The position numbers and the translations under genes were made by a program. Positions 1-13,354 of a stretch of DNA of 64,000 bases are shown here, one piece after another; within the stretch, counting starts at the first letter, position 1, and each line of letters begins with the position of its first letter. Origin of the DNA: Trichuris trichiura (taxonomy: Eukaryota > Nematoda > Enoplea > Trichinellida > Trichuridae). The notes beneath the pieces were generated by a model. It was given only the letters and a program-made list of their open reading frames with translations. It was not told where the DNA came from and made no database searches. The stretch lies in assembly GCA_037903355.1 (NCBI GenBank), contig JBAJFE010000055.1:124001-188000 (forward strand), read 5' to 3'.

Positions 1-973
1 AACGCTTCATTTTTTGCATTCCTTTTCTTTTTTTCGTTTAACCCGCTTTTACCCGTCCGCATTTTTAAAAAATCTAGCTATGCGTAGCAGTAGTAAAAGA
101 AATTTTTATCTTTGCGCAAAAAGTAAAAAATGAAAACGGCGGTTTACGCCATAAAACCCTTCAGCGACAGATAAATGATGCACAGGTACCGTACTATAGC
201 GAAAACTATTTAGCGCTACTAACAATAACGCACAGTCAATGATTATAGCGCGAAACTCAGCAGATTAACCGTAAAGCACTATTCGAAACGATTGTAAACC
301 ATGAGAGCAGGTAATGTCCAAAATAAGAGCAATTGTAGCATGGCAGAAGGTATAGCTTTAAGCTCGGTGGAAAATTGCGTTGTGAGAACACTAAAATAAG
401 GCTATCAATTACGATAAAAACAGCTTACGTAAAGCTTTGTTTTTTACCATCCAATTATCAATCAAACGCTTCTTATTCAGTAGTACTGCCGTCATACTGT
501 TATCTCATTATTTGAACTTTTTTAAAACTCTTATCGCTTATCACTTAAACGTTTCCGGTAGTTTGTTCCGAAATATCATTCTCCTATACTTCACGTGCTT
601 CTTAGGCATGCAACTATGGTTGGGGCAAGCGCTGGACCTAACGAAAAGGAAATAAAAATTGCAGAAAAAGTCTCTGCTTATTTAACCTGTACCTGCGCAT
701 CGTATAAATATTTTATATGTTTTTTCTGCGTCACTTACATTCCATAGCCAAGGCTGCAGATATTTATTGATACTGTGACTTGCAGGCGACGTAAAAACGA
801 AAGCATGCCTTTACGGTCGCTTATTTGAACTATTTTTACCCAGCCTACTTGTTCAACGTTTTCCCCAGTACCGCGAGCCGGAAAAGCCCTAAGCTTGGTG
901 CAACTTTTAAAAATTTTAAAGGTCAACATTTTGAAAATTAATTGCTTAAAAAGGAAATCTTTCCCAACAGAAA

Positions 974-1007
<34 letters not shown>

Positions 1008-2355
1008 GTGTTGATTATATAACTTATATAATTTTAAAGGTATAGGAAAAGGAAACGCTTTGACAGTTCTCAGTTAGTTAGTCACTTTATCAAGCTTTTT
1101 TGGAGCGATGATTGGCTGGAAATAAAAGCGTTAGCAAATTACTGATTGGTTGATTCATCGGGGCCCTTTAACCTTTATCGGAAAAACTTAAAGCCAACGA
1201 TTGTCACTTTCCTCTTTCTTTGACTAAAAGTCGGCAAATAAAGCAAACCCGTTATGACATGCAAACAGCGATGACCTTTTTGTTAGACTTTACCCATTCA
1301 CTGTCGTCGAAGGCGCGGCGTTCTGTTAGATAAGCCAACTTCCCGAACCTCCCGAAAAGCAATCCTTTCAACATTGTCAGTCAGTGGGCATTGGGGTTTG
1401 CTGGTTTACAAACAAATCCGGGCGTAGTTTAAAAAGAAAACAGATACCATTGTTCGTGTTGAATACAAAGCGTATTCAGCAAGAAATAAGTAACGGCTGC
1501 TGTCGGTTGGCCTTTTAACCTTCCGATGGAATATTTAAGCTTAGAGAGAAAAAAGAAACATTCACAATTCACACATTTTGATACATTGACCGAACAGCGT
1601 AAAAAAAGGGAAAGAGAGCGGCTATCTGACAGCCGGTTGCCTCTATTATCCATCCTACGAATCCGTTCCAAGTTTACTCATAGCCGGTGTGTATATATAC
1701 AGCGTATAACAAAAACGTTTTCTCTTTGACTTTAATGTTCGAAATGACAAATCCTTTCCCGCTTTTCTCGTTACTTTGTAAACACTTTTCCGCAAGTTCA
1801 TAACGCCTAGTGTCACTATGCTTAATGGGCAGAGCTGGCTGTCAGCAATGCGGTCTTTCTATATCACATACTCCAAAGGGGTTATATTCCAAATTGAAAT
1901 ACCGCCGGTAAATGCCAAAAAAGGAATAGAACAGACTTGCAAACGTAGCAAGCCGACGCGGTTTGGTTTGCAAAGGCGAAGAAGGAATTTAAATTACCCA
2001 ACACGGGACAGCGCACCTTGACATTCGTTGGCCAGATGGCACAGTTGCGCGTGGGATGAAGGTTGCCCATTGGTTCACCCATTCTTGGATGGCAAATCAT
2101 TAAGCGCCGTCCGCTGTTGACCCTACACGTTTGCACACAACGATAGGCAACGAAGCGATAATGTTTTGATGATCGGCGTCCGATTCGGCTATTTGCCTGT
2201 CGTTGCAGTCTTAAAGATAAGGACCGCATTAGGCTTGTTCCTGTTCCCGCTGGTGGCAGTTGAGAAGACTGGTTGACTTGTAGGACCACCTCCTCCTAAT
2301 TTTTGATTGGTCTTTAGGCAAAACAATTTGTTGGCCCATTATATATTGTACAACT
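1..2355. other. spacer upstream of hedgehog
   Basis: I see no exon chain on either strand here. The longest open stretch (1882-2289, minus) has no splice context or family resemblance. A CT microsatellite lies at about 972-1007. Part of this region is presumably the hedgehog promoter and 5' UTR, but no specific element can be named. Confidence 0.5.
972..1007. repeat. (CT)n microsatellite
   Basis: About 18 nearly perfect CT dinucleotides with one TT interruption. Confidence 0.95.
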
Positions 2356-4224
2356 ATGCTTTTCACTACCTCTAAATCGTTGTCCGTTCGGTCGACAACG
2401 CCAGCGACCATCTCCTTACTTGTTGTTGTTGCCATAGTTGTTAACCTTTGCAAAGGCTGTCATCCAAGCTACAACTTTGGCTTTCGTTCTACAATCGAGC
2501 GAAATCAGCCTATGATTTACAAGGAGAGATATCCGAACGTTCAAGAAACCCATCCATTGGCATCCGGTCCCGCCGAACTGCGAATACGCAGGAACGACGT
2601 CCGTTTCAAGCGTTTAGTGAACAACACTAATCGCAACATCGTCTTCAAGGATGAGGAAGGTACCGGAGCTGATCGCATCATGACTAATGTAAGTATTAAC
2701 TCATTTTCCACGCATGCGTAGCTGAGCTTGCCGTGTTATGGAATTTTTTAAAAAAAGTTTCATTCAACTCCTTCATTTCCGAGGCGTTAGAAAAATTCTT
2801 TCCTTAAACCGGCATAGATGGATATATGTCGTTTACCGCTAAGTATTTTCTTCCGGAATATGCATTCTATGAATATCCGTGGCGACCTCGTTTCCATTGC
2901 CGCCTAGGTTAGCTTGGACTGGTTATACTGCTTGTCAAGTTTGCCTAGGCCATCATAGCCACTGACCATTGGTCAACAAAGGCATAAACGTCCCTTGCGC
3001 CACTGAATCAACGTTCGCCTGTTTGCTAGCTGCTATGAGCACCAGATTTTGTGACTTTATCTAGTGTCCGCTATTGAAGTGCCAATTGTCCCATGTCGTT
3101 GACCACTTGGATTGGCAAACAGACTGATCGGTAAACATCCCGAATGGCGGATAATTTGGAAAGGAAGGTCCCTTTCCTTTGGTTAAACTTTCTTTTAAGC
3201 CACTAGGCTCTCCCTATGCGAATTTCAAAAAACGTACTTTTGCAGAGGTGCAGATACAAGTTGAACTTGCTTGCCCTTTTGGTCAGCAACTTTTGGCCGG
3301 GCGTAAAACTTCGAGTTATCGATGCTTGGGAGGAACGAAACCGTCAGGTCGTTGGGTCGTTGCATTACGAAGGCCGCGCTGTCGACATAACCACTTCGGA
3401 TAGGGACAATAGGAAAATTCCAAGGCTTGCCCGTCTGGCTGTTCAAGCCGGATTTGATTGGGTCTACTTTGAATCCCGACAGCATGTACACGCGTCGGTC
3501 AAGTCAGGTTGGACTTACAGGCAATTTTTCTTTTACCTTTTTGTCAGACGATGTTGTAGACAATGGTCAGAAGCGGTTTCGTCAATTGCATTGCTTCCCT
3601 GGTGATGCTTTCGTCGCTATGGCCGATGGCAGTTATCGAAAGCTCAGCCAGCTGAAGCCAGGCGACCTGGTCATAGTTCCGGCTGGCAATAACGGACTGA
3701 CCACCGCGAATATGATCACATTCCTTCATACGAGCCCGGACGAACGTGGTTCCTTTCTGGCTATTCGACTAGCTGATAATTCCGAGCTGATCGTATCGCC
3801 GGACCATCTGGTCTACAGAAGCGCGGAGAGTACATATATGGAAACTGTATTCGCTTCGGAAATAAGAATTGGCGATCAAATGTTCACTATGAGCAACAAA
3901 AGCGACGGATCTCAGTTTCGGCCAGTTGCCGTTATTCGGGTAGAAAGTTCAACGGCAGCTACGGGCTACTACGCGCCGCTGACCACTACGGGGACAATAT
4001 TCATTAACAACGTGCTCGTATCAAACTATGCAGGCATTAGCAACCACTGGTTGGCTCATCAAATAATGGCTCCATTGCGATTGCTTTTCCAAATTCCCTT
4101 TTTTGGCCATAACGTGTTCAAGGAAATTCCGACGGAAGGTATTCACTGGTACGCCGAGTATTTGCTATATTTTGTCAATTATGCAAATTCGCTGGGTCTT
4201 TGGTCGCCAATGGACTACAGGTAA
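2356..4224 (+). CDS. hh: Hedgehog, signalling domain plus Hint domain
   Basis: Secreted morphogen precursor. Three exons, 2356-2688, 3246-3507 and 3548-4224, encode 423 residues; the second intron is only 40 bases. Residues 1-35 form a signal peptide ending at a Cys that could be the acylated N-terminus. The signalling domain keeps [34 protein letters not shown] and the zinc ligands (His in LHYEG, Asp in AVDIT, His in HVHAS). The Hint domain starts at Cys214 and runs through NYAG to a C-terminus (GIHWYAEYL) like fly Hedgehog. Several processing residues differ. His213 replaces the usual Gly before Cys214. His259 stands where the cholesterol-activating Asp (fly D303) should be. Ser282 replaces Thr in the TxxH motif, with His285 kept. 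Asn358 replaces the Cys of SCYA. Two of three acidic calcium-binding positions in the TEGWDED-type loop also differ. The stop codon overlaps a perfect donor (AG|GTAAG), so a longer isoform is possible. Confidence 0.95.
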
Positions 4225-5600
4225 GATGGGTACGTCCCGAGTGGGACCAAAAAATGCCACAATCCGGTAAACTGAACGACGCGCGACCCAGTTGTTCTTC
4301 TCTCTGTCCGCTTCGGCGAAACGGTGTTCACTTAGGCCAGTCATTTTTTTTAACGCGCGCTTTCCGCGCTCGTTTTTCACTCCTTTGCTTGACCAGCCTA
4401 CTTAGCCTATTTGCATACTATACTTTTCAGCTTTTTTTTCACCTTTCCAAGTTGAAGCATTAAAATATCGTTCCCGGTATGGCGCGACGATCCCCTTATA
4501 CTTACGCGGCTTTTTTATTGGGGTGCAATTTTTTCCCAAACATTTCCAGTCGAACGGCCGTCCGGCTATGTCCACCATTGTTCCGACGATGGATTCGTCG
4601 TCGTCTTATCTAAACGTCTGAACGGCGTTGTTAAAAATGTCCCAGAATGCAGCCAAAGACGCCCTTGCGTGAATCATCGATAATACTATCTGACCGAGAG
4701 CACTTTGGCTTGAATTACGACCATATACGGCCCTTTCTGACTAGAGCATCGTCAGTTTTGTTACTGCTAGAAAATTTATCCTACCGCGCCAAAGCTGTTT
4801 CAATTATTTGCATATGACGAAGCAACGAAGCACTGCTGCACCGTACCGCTTCGGAACAACGTTATACAATTTAAATAGGCGTACAAGTTTTGCTACATGA
4901 ACCCTTTGAGCTTGGAGAGAACTTTATAATTTAACCTTCGAGAAAGCAACATACCTACGAGCAGACGTGTCTAGCCTACCTCCGTTATTATAGTGTACAG
5001 TTCGCTTTACTGCAGCAATTCGTTTGCCTAAGATAAGGTGCTGCTAAAGAAGTTCATGAATAATATATATATACATCAATTAGCATATTTGAGTAATATC
5101 TGTCGGGCGGCTGTTGGTCGCTTCGACCATTATTGCATTTTTGTCATCCGAGCGTCTGCACTAAAGCATTTCGTCGCGAAAGAAAAGAACGTCTGCCTGA
5201 CAACTTTGCATTACGTTTACGAGGCGGCAAAAAATTGTTCATCGAACTAAAGAAGCTCAGATTTTCTAGTCAAAGTCATCAAAGTGCTTGAAAAGTACCT
5301 GTCTGTGGCCAAACGGTCGAATATGCGCGCAGACAAGATTGATTGTAAACTATGCTTCCCTTTATGGCGCCATCGGCATTACACCGCGAATATACAAAAC
5401 GTCGTCTAATGGCGGTTCTTTTCTTTTCACTGCTGGCCATTAACTTGCCCATTCGTCGCTCCGTTGCTCATTTGTTACAAGCATTTATATAAGTGATAAC
5501 GTGCAATATATATATATATATATTAAAAGAACATTTCGCGATTTCAACGAAGTCCCATTTTCGTCAGAAGGGCCCAAAAATCCCAGTACAAACTCGAATC

Positions 5601-5635
<35 letters not shown>

Positions 5636-6871
5636 CTATATATAATATGTGTATATGTATGTATGTATATATGTAGGAAAATATCGAGTTTGTACTGGGA
5701 TTTTTGGGCCCTTCTGACGAAAATGGGACTTTATTGAAGTCGCCGGATGTTCTTTTTTAGCGACAACTTATTTAATCGTAGACAATTACGCGAAAAAGAG
5801 ATTTTGAAAAGAAAAAGAAGCGGGAAAACAACATGCCAGTCGCGGGATTCTAAAAAGACTGAACGAAATGGTAATGGGATTTCCTAGGACGCTTAAGGCT
5901 TAACTCATGCGCGCCTGCGTTAAACAAGAACGCGCGCGCGTGCGCCAGAAGTGGCTTTAACTTCTTCTTTAACCGTTGGGTACACAAGCTGAAGTTAAAG
6001 TAGCGCGCCTTGAAATCTGGACGCTGTTGACTTTTCGCTTTGCATGTGCGCACAAGTTGGTTTGGCAATAAAACTTCAACTTATACTAGTCTTACAATAG
6101 TTTGCTCAACGGGTCAACCTAATCGCGTCACCTTAATGTCTAAGCCAAGTGGTACTGCTTGTAACGATTAAATCTCGCGTGACGACAGCAGCAGTCGCTA
6201 GGTGGCGCTAGAATCGCTAAAAGAAAATGAAAAAAATCTTGCCAATCTTGGCTGCTCAAGCTTAGCGCAACGAACAGCCTATTACCGCATTACATATGAC
6301 GACTAATGGGCCCCTGCGAGGGGAGCCTATGCAAATCCGTCCCCTTTCCGTAAATGGTCAAAATCGAGCCTAAAGTTCAGTCAAGACGGCCGCTATGCAA
6401 AACAAAAGATGCAAGTTTGCATTTCAACAAGTCGCAATCAAAACAGGCCAGCTCAAAAAGGAGTTATGCAAATTTCAAAATTGCTACTTGCCCCTGGCCA
6501 TCGATGGGCACAAAGAGTTTAACGCTCTACGAGCGTTGTCGCTGCGTCTTTGGAAGACGGCAAACTTTGGCGAAAAATAAAGTATCTAATTTGCATGCAA
6601 TAAAAGCAAAGTCCGAATTGGCCCTTTGAAAGGTGCGGGCGGCCAAATTACCAAATCGCCAATTAGGGACGCGCGGCAAAGCCTTTGGGCTGCCCTAATT
6701 TTTTGCTTAGTTAAAAATTCCCTTCGCGCATAAGCCTAAAGACAATAATTGCGTCGGACGCTAAGAAAAGACGCGAACCAGTAGGGGCGCAGGCGAGATG
6801 TTTTTTTGTGAAAGCCGACGAACAAGCATGAATACGTTTCGAAGAAAAGTTAGCCGCCAAAATTGGCTTTT
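4225..6871. other. spacer between hedgehog and JIP1
   Basis: Convergent spacer between the hedgehog stop and the JIP1 stop. It holds the foldback element at 5525-5758 and AT-rich simple sequence. I found no convincing exon. Confidence 0.5.
5525..5758. repeat. foldback element with (TA)n loop
   Basis: Inverted arms of about 75 bases surround a TA-rich loop. The inner 47 bases of each arm (about 5550-5596 and 5686-5732) are perfect complements; the outer parts are imperfect (GAACAT/ATGTTC). The ends sit next to TA dinucleotides, which would fit a Tc1/mariner-type MITE, but the left flank is itself a TA microsatellite, so the target duplication is not provable. Confidence 0.85.
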
Positions 6872-9800
6872 CTATTCCAAGTAGATGTCTTCGGTTGGAT
6901 GAGAAAACGCCATATACTCGTTATAAGATCTTTGAAACGCCCGACTGCAAAGTACGGCGTCATTGAGGCAATCACTGCTTTTATCATTCGGCTAATAGAA
7001 CAAAGCTTACCCGATGGCTTCAACAACCGGCTGCGTACTTGCTTTGGACATAAACGTGTGGCAAGCAAAAACAGGCAGCAAAGGATGTTTGGTAATAAAG
7101 CCAAAGTATCGAAGTTGCTTTGGATGGGCGCCGCAAAAGGAGATATTTTGCAAACTGTAAAAGTAGTCAAATCGAGCGCATCGGAACCACTGAAACAACA
7201 TCGATGCAACGTTACGCGGATGCATTAAAGCTACTCTACTGACGGCGTACATTTCTAGCCGACTTGTCGATCATGTGTATACCTTTGTAAGAGATGTCGA
7301 GTAGGACGGCATGTGGCACAATCGACTCTTCTCGGTTTTGATAAATTTGCAACGTCTGAGAAGAAGAAGAAGAAGAGGAAGTCAGACTAAAGATGTGACG
7401 TTTCGGCAGACCTTGTTTATTGCTTGAACAACAACTTCGTTTCCCTTGTGATGAGCCACCTCGACTGAGCCGAGGTAGGTGAGAAAAAAGGTTGCGCGCT
7501 CCGACACGTTCAAACATAAGTTGGCAAATGTTCCTAAACGTTTTCAGTCAGTACCACATATTTTCATCACTTCTCTACGCGGGAAGTATCAACTCTCATA
7601 ATTGCCTTTGAATATTAATTTTTACCGGATACTGACTACGCAAAAGAAAGTTGTACAAAATTGAAATTCAGCATAACAGGCAAATATTTGGAATGCGCTA
7701 CTACATTACGCCAACAATTGTCAGTCTTGGTAAAGTTGTTATTTATTTGCATACAACTTTGATAAAATCAAACTAAGAAGGTGAAGCGATAAGCACTTTT
7801 TTTTAGCGATTGCATATCGGAGGGCGAAAAGACAAAAAATATTGATAAATGTGCATATTTTAGCTGCGGTAGCGTATATCCCGAATTTTATGGGTTCCCG
7901 AAAATAAGCTAAAGGAGAACGACGTTCAGACCAGCCAGTTGGAAACATAAAAAGCATAACAACGAAATAATCCACTACTTACATAAGGAAAAAACGAGTT
8001 TGGGTTAAAATCCCGAATAAGTCGAAAATGCACGGTAAAGTTTGGCTTTGTAGCAGTTGTACATTGGCATCTTCTGGATAAGGATAGAGGCGTTTTTTAA
8101 ATCAGTACCTTAGAACAAGAGCAGTGCAATAACGTCTCTATTCAAATACATTCCTTATCCAGAAGATGCCAATGTACAACTGCCAAAAAGTCAAACTTTA
8201 AAACGCATTTTCGACTTATTTGGGATTTCAAGCGCCGCCAGGAAAAAAGACTTGCGGCATAGGAAAATTAAAAAAAATTCCGAAAGGTATTAAAAAGTTA
8301 GGTTCGATTTCCGATGCAAGCTTAAGGAGCTACCATGTTAACGACCTACTTAGAAGAACTCTTTATGGGACGAACATTTTGGAAAGATTACTAAATGCTA
8401 GGTTCTATAAGCTGAAAGGAAACTACTTTTTTTTCACGAACTTTTCTTCGAGTAATGAAATGTGCGGCTCCAATGGGTACCCCTCTTTGTCAGATTATCA
8501 AAAAAAACTTTTATTAACTAAAGCTCAAATGATAAAGCATTTAGCAGCGCAAATGCTCTGCATTTTTCGTATACCACCCAAAAGATAAAAGAACGACGTC
8601 CTCTGCCGTTATGGAAATTGGGACGTAAGACATTTTCTATAGTATTTAAACTAATTTGCGCTGATGGAAAAAATCTGACAGATTTCTCTTTCTTGGCGTT
8701 TTTATAACTGATCGTTACTGTAATGATTTGCAGGAACAATAACAAAGTAGCATTCAGAGCCTTGGAAATCTTCTGAACCTATCTCTGACGCTTTATAGTA
8801 AGTCTAGTTTATTTAAACTTTTCAGACCGCGGTGAATTCAATCAAATTGGCATCACAGGAGGAATACAAGACTAAACGCTAATCAAATGCGGTCAAGAAA
8901 ATCACTTCAACCCGAACTTAAGGACGTACGCAAATTTTTCTACCACAAATATATTTTGAAAAAGGTTGTTTATCTCAACAACGCAACGTTGAATTAGCAC
9001 GCAGAAAAAATCTAAGTTAAACAAAAGCCCGCCAAAGCGGGATTAGCGCATTGGTTTACGAGAAAGAATGAACCGCGCGCGCGCAGGCATTTTTTGCGCT
9101 TACGAATGTTGTCTGCAATTTTTCCCAACCTCCGATCGCTTTTCGGAAATGGCAAAAGTCAAATTATCGATCGGACAAAAGCATCGCTTTGTAAATAAAA
9201 TAAAACGCGATTGCCTATGAATTATTCATAAGGGAGACTGTAGTTCAGTGATTCGCAGGTTCTAGAAAAATACCTCATTTGTGACGTGCTTCAAAAATAC
9301 CGAAAATATATTGATTACAATTTAACGATGAATGCTCGCAGCTTCTTTCGCTTTTACGGATAAGGCTATCAACGCGTCCGCAGTACATCGCTCAACGGCA
9401 CGCATTCTATGCCACCGTGCTTTAAAATAAAATATTTGTCAGTTCGACGAAAAAATGCCTTCACAGAAGATGCAGAAACGCCGGATCAAATGTGGCGGGC
9501 ATATAGTAGCTACAAAAACTGATTACGACATTTAAAAAGTATCGATGCGTCAAAGTTCGCTCAGTTATTGATCGCCGACTGAAGATGGAATCTAAAAGGC
9601 GCCTGCGCAAGTTGGAGAAAAATGTGCTCTTTCGAAACATGTCAAAAATGATTCAGTTACGCTGTGTCCGCAGCGCAACGACATCTGATTAGCGTCGGAA
9701 GAACACATTAGCGTTGGACGTCTAATGACCGCGTCCATTTAGACGAAAAGAGCATTAAAGAAATGTACGCGAAAAAAACACAACATTATTTCATTGGCCA

Positions 9801-12123
9801 CGTTAACATATTGACAATTGGATCATCTGCAACTCTTCCATTAGTATTAGCTTACGCAGTCGTCAACGCGGCACGTGATTAAAGCTAAACTTAATCAGTC
9901 GAGTTTAAATAATTTAATTTAAACAATCCCGCGCATTATTGGAATTGCTACTCTAACCGCCGTGTATACGCAGCGTGAGGAAGCATTTCTTGAAGGCTAA
10001 CAAAAAATGTAACAAACTAATTCGGAACAGAAAAAAAAGAATAGCTTAAAAAGGAAAAAGAAAAATTCCATTGTTAGCCCACCCGAAACCGTTTCGAAAG
10101 TGTAAGGAAATTGAATGAACTGACGTCACTTACGGCTACCATTCATGCAAAGCTATTAATACTTGAATGAAACAATGCAACGGAGAATAGAGAGCGTTAC
10201 GATTCGCTGCGGTCTCGTCCAGCGGATGAAATTGTAAAAAAATACCTAAACTGCTGGCTGACAGAAGTTCATCGTCCAGATCCACCTCAAAAATATGTAC
10301 CGACGGAAATATACCAACTTGGCATGTTCTCAAGTTAACGCCTATAATTAAGAAAGTTCGAACGTGAAATAATGGAAATAAAAAGAAAATCTATCCATTA
10401 TTAGTCATCTCACCTCGGCACCAGTTGTCCTCAGCCTCGTATTGGACGAAAATGGGATCGCCAACTTCGAGGGCGATTTCATCGTAATGTCTGGGCGAAA
10501 ACCTGTGAATAGCTCTGTGCGACGGCTGCGACGAGTCGGACGTATAACTTGAGCTGATTCCCGAACTTCTCTCGTCTGCCGACCGGAAAATTGCAAATCA
10601 TCTCCGATTTTTGCAAAATGTACAGCAATGTATTGTACCCGCTTTTGATGGCAACTTTTTTTGCGACGATCTGGGTCGCTGACATTGAACGTCCAGACGT
10701 CTTGTCAACTCGGACGGTGAAGTCTCGCGGTCAAAATACAGTTGATGGCCGGACGGCATAGAACCATCGAGCCAAGCTTCTTCTAATCATAAACAAGTAC
10801 AGCTTAGCTCGAAATCCCAAACTATCAAAGCTTAGGCTTATAATCCCGAATGAGACGAATCCTATAAAAGCTGCTCATCTGCCGGAGAACTAAGCTACAC
10901 GCGGAGGACACCGAGTACTTTAAGCTGCTAACAATTTCCACCTTTTCGGGATTCGCACTTTCGGGATTGCGAGCCTAAGCCTAATTTTGAAATCGAGGAA
11001 AACTGCCTTTTAAGGAATATTCTTTGCACTGTCTTCTGCTGCTATTATTTGATGCTTACAAACATTTTTGCGATGCCTTTGAGTTCCTTGAAGATTTTAA
11101 GAAGCATTTTTCCACCTGCGGATGAGTCTTACTAAAATTTCAGTAGCTGAATCAATACGCGCAACGGGTTGTTGCCGCGCCCCGCTGAAACTTGACCAAC
11201 GTGACTGGTACTCTCCGTGCCACTTCGAGGCTTAACTTACGAGTTTAAAATAAAATAAATTTTGGCTTTGCTCCCGTCGTAAGCAAAACTTTTTATGGCA
11301 ACATTTCTACTAGAACGCCCAAATGGAATAGTGACATTGCCATGTTGAAGCTCGGAGCGCAAATCTCTTTTGCTAAGCAGCGACAGCTTGCCGGCTGAAG
11401 ACCGAGAGATAATTGAAAGAAAAATTGATCGACCACTTTGGCTGCTGTTGGACTTGGTCAAAGATGGGCGAGAAAAGCAAAACCCATTTGGCTTTTCTCG
11501 CCTACGAAAAAGCGTGGAGGGCAACTGCTTTGCTGCTAAGTTGAATTTTGAAAAAAAGAGCAAAAAAAATATATATATACAAATATATACATATAGATTG
11601 TAATCGAACCTGTTCGGCTAGGCGACATGGGAGTTTTCAGGTATGTGACCATTTGGTTATTCGACTCGATTTGACTACTAAGCTCCAAATGCATGTCGAT
11701 CTTACGGTCGGAACTTGAACTAGTCGTAGCAAAGGAAGAATCCGATTTCGTCTCCCTGTTGCGATCTTCTTCCTCTTCTTCTCCTTCTCCTCCGGTTGCC
11801 GGCGTTCTGTTGTCGGAGCTCATTGCTTGCTCAAGACGAGACGATATGACGATGATGATAAGCCTTATTGTTCAAACAACTGCCAAAACGCACGGAAAAA
11901 TGGAGAAGAACCAAATTTGGCTTTCATTTTTTCCCGTCGCCCTAAACTCGAATGAATAACCTCAGCGTCTTGCAAAACACGTCGTGAACTACCGTGGTTG
12001 TACAAGTCCGTTTCGATGCGTACATCGCAGTAAGTAATCATTGATTGGTCTCTCGTCTGGCTGCTAATCACAATCGTCGAACAGTGCCAATGCCAGCGGC
12101 CCGTCCGCTCGTTGGCATTAAGC
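6872..12123 (-). CDS. JIP1: JNK-interacting protein 1-type scaffold (SH3 + PTB), N-terminus unresolved
   Basis: Scaffold that gathers MLK, MKK7 and JNK and links cargo to kinesin-1. Minus-strand exons in coding order: 11961-12123, 11610-11829, 10639-10782, 10414-10575, 10246-10341, about 7400-7533, 7251-7355, 7011-7189, 6872-6944; phases agree throughout. An acidic and Ser-rich linker (GGEGEEEEED) precedes the SH3 domain (HRAIHRFSPRHYDE, AEDNWCRG, NLRTCQVGIFP). The PTB domain follows (TYLGSVEVAHHKGNE, NISFCGAHPKQ, YFGFITKHP, FACH). The protein ends PTEDIYLE, identical to the JIP1 C-terminus that binds the kinesin light chain. The 11961-12123 exon contains CDVRIETDLY, resembling the DVRLEATEEIYL segment of vertebrate JIP1/2. 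Upstream exons, including the JNK-binding motif, were not identified. The intron at 7534-10245 is about 2.7 kb. The 3' end of the 7400-7533 exon uses a weak donor (GTCACA) and could be 7388. Confidence 0.88.
8007..8229. repeat. foldback element in a JIP1 intron
   Basis: Arms of about 80 bases at 8007-8086 and 8152-8229 are imperfect inverted copies, with a perfect core CATTGGCATCTTCTGGATAA. The outer ends carry AATCCCGAATAAG on one side and its near complement on the other. This terminal motif recurs elsewhere in the window. Confidence 0.85.
10829..10982. repeat. short TIR element, CGGGATT family, in a JIP1 intron
   Basis: Termini of 22-23 bases (10829-10850 and 10960-10982) are inverted copies containing AATCCCGAA and a TTAGGC-like hexamer. 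The 154-base length and lack of coding capacity suggest a MITE. Confidence 0.7.
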
Positions 12124-13007
12124 CTGGAAAATCGAAGTTAAAAAGTCAAGCTAACAGACGAACAACTTGGATACTATCCGTAAAAGGGCTTTGCTCATCA
12201 TTGTCTTGACGTGGTCAGGAAAACTTCTGGGCACCGTTCCGCAAAGCAGAAATCCCATTTTTTTCGTACGGAGATTATTGATACTGCAAAAGCAGCCTAA
12301 AAAGGTCACCAAGTTTACAAACGTCGTATATCGGCCAGCGTAAATCGTCTGACATCGCTTTGTATGACGAGGCAGCTTCGGCAGGGCCATTAAGCCATTT
12401 TCCATTGAATAGCATTTAAGAAAAACGCATATAAGTACGAGAAAGCGTAAGCACCCATTCGTATGCACTCATTAAAGCGGAGTGGTTAATGGAGGAGGCA
12501 CCCCATCCGCTGGGTTGCTTTTGTGACTCCACGTAACGAAATGTGGAGCGCAATTGGACTGAAAAGCCTTAACCGTGATAGTTTTGATAGACTTGTCAGT
12601 GAATTTTATTAATAAAATATTGGCGTGATATAGAGAGCGCGGACAACAATAACAACGTTTTGCCAACGGCGGGAAAAGCTGAAAACATATCTTCTCCTTG
12701 TACACAGCCAACAATTCGCAAGGAAGGCGAATTTTAACCGGATCAATAAAAAATCAGCTTACTTAATGGAACATGCTCATATTATTGCCAACGAGTCAAA
12801 TGGGTTTCCTATGACGTCATATTATTGCCGCCGTTGCAACAATGATTGAACTCAGATATATTAGGTCCGTTCAAGGTTTATTACCATTTTGCATTACAAA
12901 ATAATAATAGCGTTACATATGAACCCTTAATTAAAGAATTCAATTTTTTTCGAAAAAAAAATCTTTTTTTACGGAAGCTGCAAAAACGACCATTGAGGCA
13001 TACGAGC

Positions 13008-13354
13008 AAAAGTCGTAATCCCGAATAAAGTGGCATTTTGTTGAATAACTTACGGGGAAGAACCTTCCCGGATCTTAATTCCCGAAAATCAAAGGTCACT
13101 TCTGAGCTTGAACCGTCAACGAGCCTGAAATCTCATCTGCAAAGGCGCAGCGATATGCTTTTATGGTCAAAAGGTATCCTCACAACAGGGACACTTGACG
13201 CAAGCGTTCGGTCATCTAAATTTCTGAAGCAGAGATGAAATTCGACTTTCGAAATTTCAGGTTTTTCCTATTGGCCAATTAAAACAACTGCAAATGTTCG
13301 GGCTACTCAACAACGCGAATAGAGGAAAATACGACCTATTCGGGATTCGACTTT
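13008..13354. repeat. TIR element, CGGGATT family
   Basis: The left end at 13008-13025 (AAAGTCGTAATCCCGAA) and the right end at 13339-13354 (TTCGGGATTCGACTTT) are inverted copies bounding about 347 bases with no gene. Confidence 0.65.

Noticed and set aside
1882..2289. 135-codon open frame on the minus strand upstream of hedgehog
   Set aside because: No splice sites, domain or compositional signal, and it lies where the hedgehog promoter or 5' UTR is expected.
11237..11563. Ser-rich 108-codon open frame in the JIP1 intron
   Set aside because: Its only good donor leaves a phase that cannot join the next JIP1 exon, whereas the flanking exons join each other directly in phase.
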